In this document: in pieces, positions 1 to 7,039 of the stretch
Layout of the letters: each line of letters starts with the position of its first letter
Numbering within the stretch: position 1 is the first letter of the stretch
NCBI GenBank assembly: GCA_017521365.1
Contig: JAFXCT010000014.1
Location: forward strand, 1 to 41,399
Reading direction: 5' to 3'
DNA length: 41,399 bases
Source: Clostridia bacterium
GTDB taxonomy: Bacteria; Bacillota; Clostridia; Oscillospirales; Acutalibacteraceae
Position numbers and translations under genes: made by a program
Notes under the pieces: generated by a model
Told to the model about the DNA's origin: nothing
The model's database searches: none
The model's input: only the letters and a program-made list of their open reading frames with translations

Positions 1-216
1 AGAAGCGTGCCCGCAATTGACGCAACGGGCATACACACCTTTGAAACAATTATTAAAACGTGTAAGAAAAACGGCTCAACTCTCATAATGTCACACGTAA
101 ACGAACAGCCGATGAACGTACTGAAAAAATCCGGTATGTACAAGGAAATAGGCGAAGAAAATTTCTGCGAGCATATAGATGCCGCACTTGAAAGAGCAAA
201 AGAGATACTTGCATAA
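1..216 (+). CDS. SulP-type anion permease, C-terminal STAS domain (5' partial)
   Basis: The reading frame is open from the first base and ends at a TAA at 214-216, so only the last 71 residues are present. They begin RSVPAIDATG, the strand-helix signature of a STAS domain, followed by a Gly-rich strand and a closing helix (AALERAKEIL). STAS domains of this form close SulP-family sulfate/bicarbonate/dicarboxylate permeases, where they sit in the cytoplasm below the transport domain. The membrane part lies outside the window, so substrate cannot be judged. A free-standing anti-sigma antagonist is less likely, because the phosphorylatable Ser after the DatG motif is not obvious. A strong hairpin terminator follows within 6 bases. 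Confidence 0.72.
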   Translation, partial: RSVPAIDATGIHTFETIIKTCKKNGSTLIMSHVNEQPMNVLKKSGMYKEIGEENFCEHIDAALERAKEILA

Positions 217-221
217 TAAGT

Positions 222-259
222 AAAAACCGCTCAAGCACCAACGGCCTGAGCGGTTTTTA
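222..259. terminator. Bidirectional rho-independent terminator
   Basis: The 12-base arms AAAAACCGCTCA and TGAGCGGTTTTT pair perfectly around a 13-base loop. The A-run and T-run make it usable from both sides: it ends the SulP gene on the plus strand and the metallophosphoesterase operon on the minus strand. Confidence 0.9.
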
Positions 260-287
260 TCATATAATAAGCGTGTTGAAGACACTT

Positions 288-1583
288 TTAGCAGTTAATG
301 CTTATCGGTGCGGACTGCACGCCGTAGGCAGTTTCGGCAACGACCTCGATTTTGGCTGCCTCGCCCTCAATTTTGCCGAGGTCAAGCACGATTTCGTCCT
401 CGCCGTCAACAATATAATATTCGGGCATAGTCCAGGTCTTTGCAAGCAGCGTGCCGTCTGCCGAATAGGCAAAGGCTCTGTAAAGGACAATCGGCATACC
501 GTCGGCGGACTTTGCCTCGTCAACCTCAACGGTGTATTTGCCGCTTCTCACCTTAAGCGTGATATTCGCATCGTCTTCAAATACGGGTGCGACAGATTTA
601 GCCGCCTGCTTTGCAGGGGTGTATTCACGGTTTGCAGGGTCGGCAGGGTTATCGAGAATATACTCAATAATAACCTCACCTGCGTTCATATCAATACCTC
701 TCAGGCGGATGCGGTTATTTGCATCAACCTCAACAACCCAGAAGGTTACAACGTTGTGGTTGCCGTCGGGGTGGTAGGTACGCACGTCGTCAACCGTAAA
801 CTCCGCATAGTAGAGTGCGCCCGTGCCGACTGCGGTAAACTCGCCCTGCCAGATTGAACGGGGGTCGTTAAGCGGATAGTGCGAGTGACCCGAAAAGTTT
901 ACAACCTGCGGATACTTGTTGAGAACCGCTCTGAAGTAGTCCATACCCCAGCCCTCGAAATCGGAGCTGCCGTAAACGGTATTTGAAATATGCTCGTGCT
1001 GAAAAACGAAAACGGGCTTCGTCGGGTCCTCAGCGGTTGCGGCGGCAAGCTGCTCGTCAAGCCATTCACGCTGATATTCGCTGTAGTGCTCACCCTCGGT
1101 TTTTGAAACGGAAAGGCCGATAAAGTGGTAGCCGTTGATTACCTTGTGAATATCGGTGTCCTCGCCCGTAACACCGTTGAAATAAGCGTGTACACCCTTA
1201 TCGAGTGTTGAACTGTCATGGCTCTTTGCGATTACGGCAAGCAGCTCGGTTTCCTCACGGAGAACGGATTTTGCCGCAACCGTAAAGCCGAGGAACTGGT
1301 CCTGCCTGCCGTTGTCGGTAAGGTCGCCTGCAAAAAGTGCGGCATCGAGCTTATTGTATTCCTCATCGCTGTCGGCCATTGCATAAGCCATTTTAAGAGC
1401 CTTCTGCATTCTGAGGCTTTGCGTGTCGCCCATTGCGCCGACGTGTGAGTCACTTGCGGCAAAGAAACGTAGCACGGGAGTAAACTCCGTCTTGTCCTCG
1501 GGTGCTTCAACGGCAATAAAAGAGCCGAAAAGGCTTGTAACAAAAATTGCAAAGGTAATAAATCCGGAAATAAATGCGTTCAT
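288..1583 (-). CDS. Secreted or anchored metallophosphoesterase (calcineurin-like)
   Basis: The protein has 431 aa. A hydrophobic N-terminus (residues 3-24) is a signal peptide or anchor, so it probably acts outside the membrane. The metallophosphoesterase motifs are in order: D-x-H at 45-47 (SDSHVG), GDLTDNG at 86-92, a SHD motif at 121-123, H196 in FQHEH, and GHSH at 232-235. The usual third motif is GNHD; here it reads KSHD, so the metal-binding Asn is replaced by Ser. The C-terminal 130 residues look like beta-sandwich sequence. The start has AGGAGG 7 bases upstream. It is the second gene of an operon, 18 bases after the YhhN gene. The substrate cannot be told; phosphodiester or nucleotide hydrolysis is the family role. 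Confidence 0.85.
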   Translation of the reverse strand: MNAFISGFITFAIFVTSLFGSFIAVEAPEDKTEFTPVLRFFAASDSHVGAMGDTQSLRMQKALKMAYAMADSDEEYNKLDAALFAGDLTDNGRQDQFLGFTVAAKSVLREETELLAVIAKSHDSSTLDKGVHAYFNGVTGEDTDIHKVINGYHFIGLSVSKTEGEHYSEYQREWLDEQLAAATAEDPTKPVFVFQHEHISNTVYGSSDFEGWGMDYFRAVLNKYPQVVNFSGHSHYPLNDPRSIWQGEFTAVGTGALYYAEFTVDDVRTYHPDGNHNVVTFWVVEVDANNRIRLRGIDMNAGEVIIEYILDNPADPANREYTPAKQAAKSVAPVFEDDANITLKVRSGKYTVEVDEAKSADGMPIVLYRAFAYSADGTLLAKTWTMPEYYIVDGEDEIVLDLGKIEGEAAKIEVVAETAYGVQSAPISINC

Positions 1584-1601
1584 ATTCAGTCCTCCTGATT
1601 A

Positions 1602-2309
1602 TTAATCAACAAATAATATACTAAGTGCAAACAACGCCTGTGCAGGGAAATATGTCGGGTTAATCATAGCGCCCGTCATACGGTGGAAAAATTCAAGTGG
1701 TGCTTTGCCGAGCACGTGAATTGCAATACAAGTGTCCGAAACCATAAACAGCGAGCTTGCAACAGCAAGGCATATACCGTAAGCCATATTGCCCTGTGTA
1801 ATTTCAACCATGCCCCTTGAAAAAGCTGCAAGGAAGGAAACTATAAGCACAAGCGAATAAACCGCCACGGGCTTATTTTTGCCACGGAAGCTGATTTTGT
1901 TGAGCAGCACAACAATAACGCTCATAACCGCCAGACCGGCCACGATAAAAGCAAGCTGACCGAGATAAGGCTGCACCAGAATATCGGCAATGCCCAGGGA
2001 AAGCATACTGATTATGTAGAGAATATGACCCATTCCGAAAAAGAGTGTACCCGTGTTAAAATACTTACTCTCTTTATAATCAAGAAAAAAGTCGCCGACT
2101 GCGCCAAGCATAAGACCGCCGACCATATATGCGCCGTAATTCGTAAAGCCCGTCGCCAGAGCAGCACAGATGCCGGTAAGCACAAAGCTGCCAGAGCACA
2201 TCATTTTACAGGTCATTTTCTTGCCCTTGAGTGCAGGAATATGTTTAAAAACAAAATCCCCGATAAAAGCCAGAGCCGCAAAAACAAAGGCCGCTGTTCT
2301 GAAAAACAT
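1602..2309 (-). CDS. YhhN/TMEM86-family membrane protein (lysoplasmalogenase-like)
   Basis: The protein has 235 aa with about eight hydrophobic helices. It carries the family signatures GAVGDFFLD (middle), FGMGHILYI and a late SDTCIA/FHRMTGA region with conserved Asp and His. Characterised members hydrolyse the vinyl-ether bond of lysoplasmalogens. Plasmalogens are common in anaerobic Clostridia, so a role in ether-lipid turnover is plausible, but this is inference from family. The start is preceded by GGGGTGA. It is the first gene of a two-gene operon with the metallophosphoesterase, transcribed from a promoter just upstream at 2336-2364. Confidence 0.82.
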   Translation of the reverse strand: MFFRTAAFVFAALAFIGDFVFKHIPALKGKKMTCKMMCSGSFVLTGICAALATGFTNYGAYMVGGLMLGAVGDFFLDYKESKYFNTGTLFFGMGHILYIISMLSLGIADILVQPYLGQLAFIVAGLAVMSVIVVLLNKISFRGKNKPVAVYSLVLIVSFLAAFSRGMVEITQGNMAYGICLAVASSLFMVSDTCIAIHVLGKAPLEFFHRMTGAMINPTYFPAQALFALSILFVD

Positions 2310-2335
2310 TAAATCACCCCGTGTATTTTTTCTTG

Positions 2336-2364
2336 ATTATAGCATTTAAACGAATTTTGTTCAA
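2336..2364 (-). promoter_or_regulatory. Sigma-A promoter for YhhN-metallophosphoesterase operon
   Basis: On the minus strand TTGAAC (2364-2359) and TATAAT (2341-2336) are separated by exactly 17 bases, about 25 bases upstream of the YhhN start. Confidence 0.75.
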
Positions 2365-2429
2365 TCCGCCAGAGTAAATTTACGGTTATTTTATTTTAAT
2401 CAAGCTGTTTACAAAGCACCTAAACAAAT

Positions 2430-2464
2430 AAAAAACTCGACACACCAAAGTGTACCGAGTTTTA
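2430..2464 (-). terminator. Terminator of the initiator tRNA
   Basis: The arms AAAACTCG and CGAGTTTT enclose an inner ACAC/GTGT stem. Read on the minus strand, it directly follows the tRNA CCA end and finishes in a T-rich run. Confidence 0.75.
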
Positions 2465-2541
<77 letters not shown>

Positions 2542-2573
2542 ATATTTAGCTTTTGCTGACTGACAGCTTTATT

Positions 2574-2602
2574 AGTATATAACATTGTTTCAAAAAAATC
2601 AA
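2574..2602 (-). promoter_or_regulatory. Promoter of the initiator tRNA
   Basis: On the minus strand TTGATT (2602-2597) and TATACT (2579-2574) have a 17-base spacer and lie 33 bases upstream of the mature tRNA 5' end. Confidence 0.72.
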
Positions 2603-2681
2603 GTCTTTTTTCAAAAAAAGTTAAAAAATCTTTCGACAAAATTATACGATAAAAATACAAACTGTTTCTGTGGGTAACCTG

Positions 2682-2882
2682 TTATTCTTTTTCAAATTTA
2701 ATGATATCGTTCACGTCACAGTCGAGCGCATAGCAAAGTGCATCCAGGGTTTTTGTGCTGATAGCTTCACCTTTTTTAATTCGGTGAAGTGTGTTTGCAG
2801 AAAAGCCCTGTTTGAATATCAGGTGGTATTCGGTTATCCCTTTTTTGAAAAGGGTATCGTAAAACGGTTTGTAACTAATCAA
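2682..2882 (-). CDS. Small XRE/Cro-type HTH regulator
   Basis: This is a 66-aa, single-domain helix-turn-helix protein starting ISYKPFYDTLF, with the recognition region FSANTLHRIKKGEAIS and a closing helix typical of the YozG/HTH_26 group. I prefer the TTG start at 2882, because GGTGA lies 5 bases upstream; a GTG at 2891 is in frame but has no ribosome site. It is divergent from the zinc-ribbon gene at 2977, and the 95-base gap holds a near-perfect direct repeat over a strong promoter. That suggests it represses its neighbour and possibly itself. Repressor identity is inference from layout. Confidence 0.8.
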   Translation of the reverse strand: MISYKPFYDTLFKKGITEYHLIFKQGFSANTLHRIKKGEAISTKTLDALCYALDCDVNDIIKFEKE

Positions 2883-2906
2883 CAATATCACCGTTAAAAT
2901 TTTATC

Positions 2907-2947
2907 ATACTTAAGATATTGACTATACTTAATATATTGAGTATAAT
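2907..2947 (+). promoter_or_regulatory. Promoter overlapped by a 16-bp direct repeat (candidate XRE operator)
   Basis: TTGACT (2919-2924) and TATAAT (2942-2947) have a 17-base spacer. Two copies of ATACTTARKATATTGA-like sequence, at 2907-2922 and 2925-2940, match at 15 of 16 positions with an 18-base period. The second copy is itself nearly palindromic (ACTTAATA/TATTGAGT). A protein bound here would cover both the -35 and the spacer. Confidence 0.72.
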
Positions 2948-2976
2948 GTAAGAAAATATAAGGAGGTTTTAAATTA

Positions 2977-3966
2977 ATGATATGTCAAAAATGCGGAAAA
3001 GAAATTGAGGACGATACAAAATTCTGCACCGAATGCGGAGCAACAATAGAACATGAATTAAATCCGAACATCGAAAACAACCTAATTGACGAAATCGAGC
3101 TTTCCCCAACAGGTGTTGCTAAAAAGGCAGAAGACAAGCCCATTGATGTATTTAAGGTTACGCGCATAATTGCAAATGGCTATTTAAGCGTTCATTCTGA
3201 CAGATTAGAGTTTTCATATGTAAGCGACAACAAGCCCGTTACCGAAATATATCATTACTTCAACATAAAAAGCATTTCTGTTGATAACGGCTTGAAAATA
3301 GCTTCTTTGCTTATTGAAACAATTGACGATAATAAGATGTTCTTTACAATGGACGGCGAAAACTCCGTTGAGATTTACAATCAAAAATCAGAAATTATCA
3401 ATCAGGCTAAAACTTCCTGTCCAACTCTTGACGCTCTCGGCCTTAACGAGGAAGATATGAAAAAAGAGCTTGCGGACAACAAAGAGAAACGCAAAGGTAA
3501 AGCAGGAAAGAAAATCCTCAATTTCCTTTCTGAATATAAGAATTTCGGCACACTCAACCAAAAAAATAAAATAATTCACATTGCCGTACCTGTATTGGTT
3601 GTTATCCTCTTGTTCAGTCTTTTCTCAGGCGGCGGTGTAAGCGACGATGATTATATCGACTGTGCAATATCAGTTGCATCCAATCACTTAAAAGCACCTT
3701 CAACAGCAAGCTATTCCGACGCCAAGGTTGTTGAAAAGGATGATTACGGCAGAGCACTTGTCACATTTTCTGTAGATTCGCAAAACGGCTTTGGTGCATA
3801 TGTACGCACATATTGTGCTATCGTTATAGAATCTTATGACAAAAGCACAGAGAAATTCACCTACAATAGATCTTCTTTCCAGACATGGACTGACAGAAGT
3901 CATGAGGAAATCTGCATTGAAGGTGCAAAGATTTTCGGCAATTGGGACGAACCCATAGAGGATTAA
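2977..3966 (+). CDS. Zinc-ribbon membrane protein of unknown function
   Basis: The protein has 329 aa. The N-terminal zinc ribbon is CQKCGKEI...CTECGA (Cys pairs within residues 3-20). A beta-rich segment at about 55-145 could be a PH-like domain. A basic stretch is followed by one membrane helix at about 202-218 (IAVPVLVVILLFSLF), and the last 110 residues are a soluble domain with scattered Cys. The ribosome site AGGAGG is 10 bases upstream. It heads a two-gene unit with a second zinc-ribbon membrane protein 23 bases downstream, under the XRE-associated promoter. I recognise the architecture but not a specific function. Confidence 0.78.
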   Translation: MICQKCGKEIEDDTKFCTECGATIEHELNPNIENNLIDEIELSPTGVAKKAEDKPIDVFKVTRIIANGYLSVHSDRLEFSYVSDNKPVTEIYHYFNIKSISVDNGLKIASLLIETIDDNKMFFTMDGENSVEIYNQKSEIINQAKTSCPTLDALGLNEEDMKKELADNKEKRKGKAGKKILNFLSEYKNFGTLNQKNKIIHIAVPVLVVILLFSLFSGGGVSDDDYIDCAISVASNHLKAPSTASYSDAKVVEKDDYGRALVTFSVDSQNGFGAYVRTYCAIVIESYDKSTEKFTYNRSSFQTWTDRSHEEICIEGAKIFGNWDEPIED

Positions 3967-3989
3967 CAAAGCCAGTGGAGAAAAACAAA

Positions 3990-4448
3990 ATGTTCTGTAA
4001 TAAATGCGGAAATGCCGTTTCAGATAACAATGCCAAATTTTGCCCCGAATGCGGTACTGAACTTAAAGGAAAAGAAGTTACCGCAAGTTCAACAGAAATC
4101 CATTACGAAATCGTAAAGCAAAAAAGTGAAAGCAAACTCGAAAACGCACTCTATAAAGGAACTTTAGTGTTTGGCGGTTACGGAATAATTCATGCAATCG
4201 TAGGTCTTGTGTTGCACGGAGAAGCAGATGTAAAAATCGTAGGGCTATTTATCAGTATAGGCGTAATACTTTTTATCATTGCACGACATCTCACCAAACA
4301 AAGCCCCATAACCGACCACTATAAATTCAAGTGTCCCGTGTGTTATGAAGAAAACATTGTTGATTCCACAATTGATTCAGGGTTTGCTTGCAGTAAATGC
4401 GAACAAAAAATGGTGATAGCCGATAAGGAAATTAAAATCATAAAATAA
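3990..4448 (+). CDS. Zinc-ribbon membrane protein with two ribbons
   Basis: The protein has 152 aa and starts MFCNKCGNA, chosen because GTGGAG lies 9 bases upstream; a longer in-frame ORF upstream has no ribosome site. The first ribbon is CNKCG...CPECG (residues 3-25). Two hydrophobic helices follow at about 60-98. A second ribbon near the end is CPVCYEEN...CSKCEQK. Such proteins are common in Clostridia and are mostly uncharacterised. The spacing behind the preceding zinc-ribbon gene and the terminator right after it mark it as the last gene of that operon. Confidence 0.75.
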   Translation: MFCNKCGNAVSDNNAKFCPECGTELKGKEVTASSTEIHYEIVKQKSESKLENALYKGTLVFGGYGIIHAIVGLVLHGEADVKIVGLFISIGVILFIIARHLTKQSPITDHYKFKCPVCYEENIVDSTIDSGFACSKCEQKMVIADKEIKIIK

Positions 4449-4454
4449 TAACGT

Positions 4455-4492
4455 AAATGAACAAGTCAGCAAAATAGACTTGTTCATTTTTT
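4455..4492 (+). terminator. Rho-independent terminator
   Basis: AAATGAACAAGTC and GACTTGTTCATTT pair perfectly around a 9-base loop and run into T6. It closes the zinc-ribbon operon. Confidence 0.9.
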
Positions 4493-4500
4493 ATCTCCGC

Positions 4501-4529
4501 TTGCCATTTTTTATCTTTTGCGCTATACT
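4501..4529 (+). promoter_or_regulatory. Promoter for the GHL6-type glycosidase
   Basis: TTGCCA (4501-4506) and TATACT (4524-4529) have a 17-base spacer, 54 bases before the start codon. Confidence 0.68.
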
Positions 4530-4583
4530 TATTTTAATTATGGCAACCTTAATTTTACAAATTAAACTCAAGGAGAAATAACT

Positions 4584-6527
4584 ATGCTCAGAAAAAGACA
4601 GGTACACCTTGATTTTCACACAAACGGCACCTTGCCCGTAGGCAAGGACTTTTCAAAGGAGCAGTTTCAGGCGGCGCTTAAAGAGGGTCACGTCAACTCG
4701 ATAACCGTTTTTTCAAAGTGCCACCACGGCTGGAGCTACCACCCGACCGAGGTTAACGAAATGCACCCGTGCCTTGATTTTGATTTGCTCGGCGCACAGC
4801 TTGAGGCGTGCAAGGAAATTGACGTAAAGGCACCCGTATATATTTCCGCAGGCTTTGACGAAAAGGAATACTTAAAACGCCCCGAATGGCATTGCATTGT
4901 TGACCCGAACGAAGAAGGACAGAGAGAGTACGAAAACGAGGTACACTTCCACCTGCTTTGCTTCAACACGGGCTATCTTGATTTCCTGTGCGCACAGATT
5001 GAAGAGGTTATGGTCAAGTACAACCCCTGCGGAATTTTCCTTGACATCATCTCGCCGAAGGTCTGCTACTGCGAAAAGTGTCTTGCCGATATGAAGGCTC
5101 TCGGTCTTGACACGGAAAGTGAAAAAGACAGAGAGAAGTTTGCACACATTGTTTTTGATAAATATGTCAAGGCAACCAATGCCGCGGTCAGAAAGCACAG
5201 CGACACGGCGACGATATTCCACAACAGCGGCCACATTTTCAAGGGCAATTATAATTTTATAAACGCCAACACTCATCTTGAGCTTGAAAGCCTGCCCACG
5301 GGCGGCTGGGGCTACGACCATTTTCCGCTTTCCGCCGCCTATGTGCGCACGCTCAAAAACACCGAGTTTTTGGGTATGACGGGTAAATTCCACCGCAGCT
5401 GGGGTGAATTCGGCGGCTTCAAGCACCCGAATGCACTTATCTACGAAACCTCGCTGAGCATTGCTAACGGCGCAGGCTGTTCCATCGGCGACCAGATGCA
5501 TCCGCTGAGCGAAATGAATATGGCTACATACTCGCTAATAGGCAAGGCTTACGCCCTCGTTGAAGAAAAAGAACCGTGGGTAAACGGTGCGGTGAACGTT
5601 GCCGATATTGCCGTGCTCAGCGCAGAGGCAACCACAGGCGACCGTAACCTGAAGGCAGACGTCGGCGCAAACCGTATGCTGCTTGAAGAAAAGTACCTTT
5701 ATAATTTTGTTGACGGCGCAGCCGATTTTTCGCAGTATAAAATGCTCATCGTTCCCGACGTTGCAATTAAAGACGGGGAAACAATCAAAAAAATCCAAGC
5801 CTTTGCAAATAACGGCGGCAAGGTAATTGCAACCGGCGAATCAATTGTGAAAAACGGCGAATTTTTCCTTGACACGGGTGCAGACTTCCTCGGCAAAAAC
5901 GAATTTTCACCCACCTATTTCGTGCCCTGCTTTGACACGGTAAACGGCACGACGCAGTACATTATGCGCTGTAACTCATACAAAATCGAAACAACCGACG
6001 GCGAAACGGTTGCTTTCAGACAAGACCCCTATTTCAACAGAACGCTTGAGCATTTCTGCTCACACGCTCACGCACCGAACAACCCCGAAGAGAGCTTTGC
6101 GGGTGCGGTAATCAAGGGTAACGTTGCATACATATCGTGGGATATTTTCTCCGCTTACGCCGAGCACGGCCACCTTTGCTTCAAGGAGCTTTTCTCCTAT
6201 ATCGCAGACAGGATGATGGCTGAGGAAAAAACGGTTTCGGTTTCTATGCCCGACAGAGCTGTTATGACGTTCACGCGGCAGGAAAAGGAAAACCGCAGTA
6301 TTCTCCACCTGCTTTATGCGCACACTACAGTAAGGGGCGAGGACACCGAGGTTATTGAGGACACCGTGCCGCTTTACGGCGTTGAATGTGCCGTAAAGTG
6401 TGCAGAGAAGCCCGTCAAGGTTTACCTTGCACCCTCGGGTGAGGAAATTCCGTTCACCTTCGGCGGCGGTAAAGTTAAATTCACCGTGCCCAAGGTTGAT
6501 ATACACCAGATGGTCGTTATAAAATAA
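4584..6527 (+). CDS. Putative glycoside hydrolase (GHL6 / GH42-trimerisation architecture)
   Basis: The protein has 647 aa and no signal peptide, so it is probably cytoplasmic. The N-terminal 330 residues look like a TIM barrel of the hypothetical glycosyl hydrolase 6 type: the opening QVHLDFHTNG, VFSKCHHGWSYHPT, then GIFLDIISPK followed by CYCEKC. The middle region (about 345-470, with YKMLIVPDVAIKDG and NNGGKVIATGES) resembles the flavodoxin-like trimerisation domain of GH42 beta-galactosidases. A beta domain ends the chain. AAGGAG sits 8 bases upstream. It stands alone between a terminator and a convergent operon. Annotation pipelines often label such proteins alpha-L-fucosidase or alpha-amylase; the real substrate is unknown. 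Confidence 0.75.
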   Translation: MLRKRQVHLDFHTNGTLPVGKDFSKEQFQAALKEGHVNSITVFSKCHHGWSYHPTEVNEMHPCLDFDLLGAQLEACKEIDVKAPVYISAGFDEKEYLKRPEWHCIVDPNEEGQREYENEVHFHLLCFNTGYLDFLCAQIEEVMVKYNPCGIFLDIISPKVCYCEKCLADMKALGLDTESEKDREKFAHIVFDKYVKATNAAVRKHSDTATIFHNSGHIFKGNYNFINANTHLELESLPTGGWGYDHFPLSAAYVRTLKNTEFLGMTGKFHRSWGEFGGFKHPNALIYETSLSIANGAGCSIGDQMHPLSEMNMATYSLIGKAYALVEEKEPWVNGAVNVADIAVLSAEATTGDRNLKADVGANRMLLEEKYLYNFVDGAADFSQYKMLIVPDVAIKDGETIKKIQAFANNGGKVIATGESIVKNGEFFLDTGADFLGKNEFSPTYFVPCFDTVNGTTQYIMRCNSYKIETTDGETVAFRQDPYFNRTLEHFCSHAHAPNNPEESFAGAVIKGNVAYISWDIFSAYAEHGHLCFKELFSYIADRMMAEEKTVSVSMPDRAVMTFTRQEKENRSILHLLYAHTTVRGEDTEVIEDTVPLYGVECAVKCAEKPVKVYLAPSGEEIPFTFGGGKVKFTVPKVDIHQMVVIK

Positions 6528-6550
6528 TAATAATATACATTATATAATTT

Positions 6551-6585
6551 AAGGCAGTACAGTTAAAAACCGTACTGCCTTTTGC
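6551..6585. terminator. Shared convergent terminator
   Basis: AAGGCAGTAC and GTACTGCCTT form the stem, with an extra GTT/AAC inner pairing. It lies between the glycosidase (plus) and the polysaccharide operon (minus). Confidence 0.82.
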
Positions 6586-6602
6586 TGTTTATAATACTGC
6601 TT

Positions 6603-7007
6603 TTATGCTGCCGAAGAACCGGCTTCGGGAACCGCTCTTGTATAGCTTGTTGTAACGCCCGTACCGTCATCGGTAAGGGTCAACGTATCCTCTGTGAGGA
6701 CGAAGGATTTCGTATCGGTATAGGAAATGCTGTACAGGCTATAGGTAATAGTCAGCTTTGAATTTTCCTCGTCAACCGTATACGTACCGTTGAAGGAAAC
6801 CTTACCGAGCAGAGGCACGTCAAGGTTGCCGCTTGCCACACCTTCTTCGGTAAAGACGAGTGAATAAACGTCGTTAGAGGTTTTCCATTCGCCCACAATA
6901 AGGTTTTCGGGAGCCATAACAACTTCCTTCTCGTAAACGTTCCAGCCGATAAGACCTGCACCGGCAAGAACCGCAACAACGAGAACTGCAACTATTATTT
7001 TCTTCAT
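6603..7007 (-). CDS. Small membrane-anchored extracytoplasmic protein
   Basis: The protein has 134 aa from the ATG at 7007, chosen over an upstream GTG because AGGTG lies 7 bases before it. Residues 3-22 form one hydrophobic helix (IIVAVLVVAVLAGAGLIGW), followed by a beta-rich domain (IVGEWKTSNDVYSLVF..., GTYTVDEENSKLTITY). The pattern of short strands resembles lipocalin-like DUF5640-type domains. There is no lipobox Cys, so it is anchored by the helix rather than lipid. It is the last gene of the wzy-kinase operon, 32 bases after the kinase stop. A role in surface-polymer export is only suggested by position. Confidence 0.7.
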   Translation of the reverse strand: MKKIIVAVLVVAVLAGAGLIGWNVYEKEVVMAPENLIVGEWKTSNDVYSLVFTEEGVASGNLDVPLLGKVSFNGTYTVDEENSKLTITYSLYSISYTDTKSFVLTEDTLTLTDDGTGVTTSYTRAVPEAGSSAA

Positions 7008-7039
7008 TGCGCACACCTGACCTTTCTCTGCCTTAATTC

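Noticed and set aside
273..857. Long plus-strand open frame opposite the metallophosphoesterase
   Set aside because: It is antisense to a gene with clear catalytic motifs, has no ribosome site and no recognisable domain; it reflects the codon bias of the real gene.
4872..5501. 209-codon minus-strand frame within the GHL6-type glycosidase
   Set aside because: Low-complexity translation antisense to a well-supported gene; no start signal.
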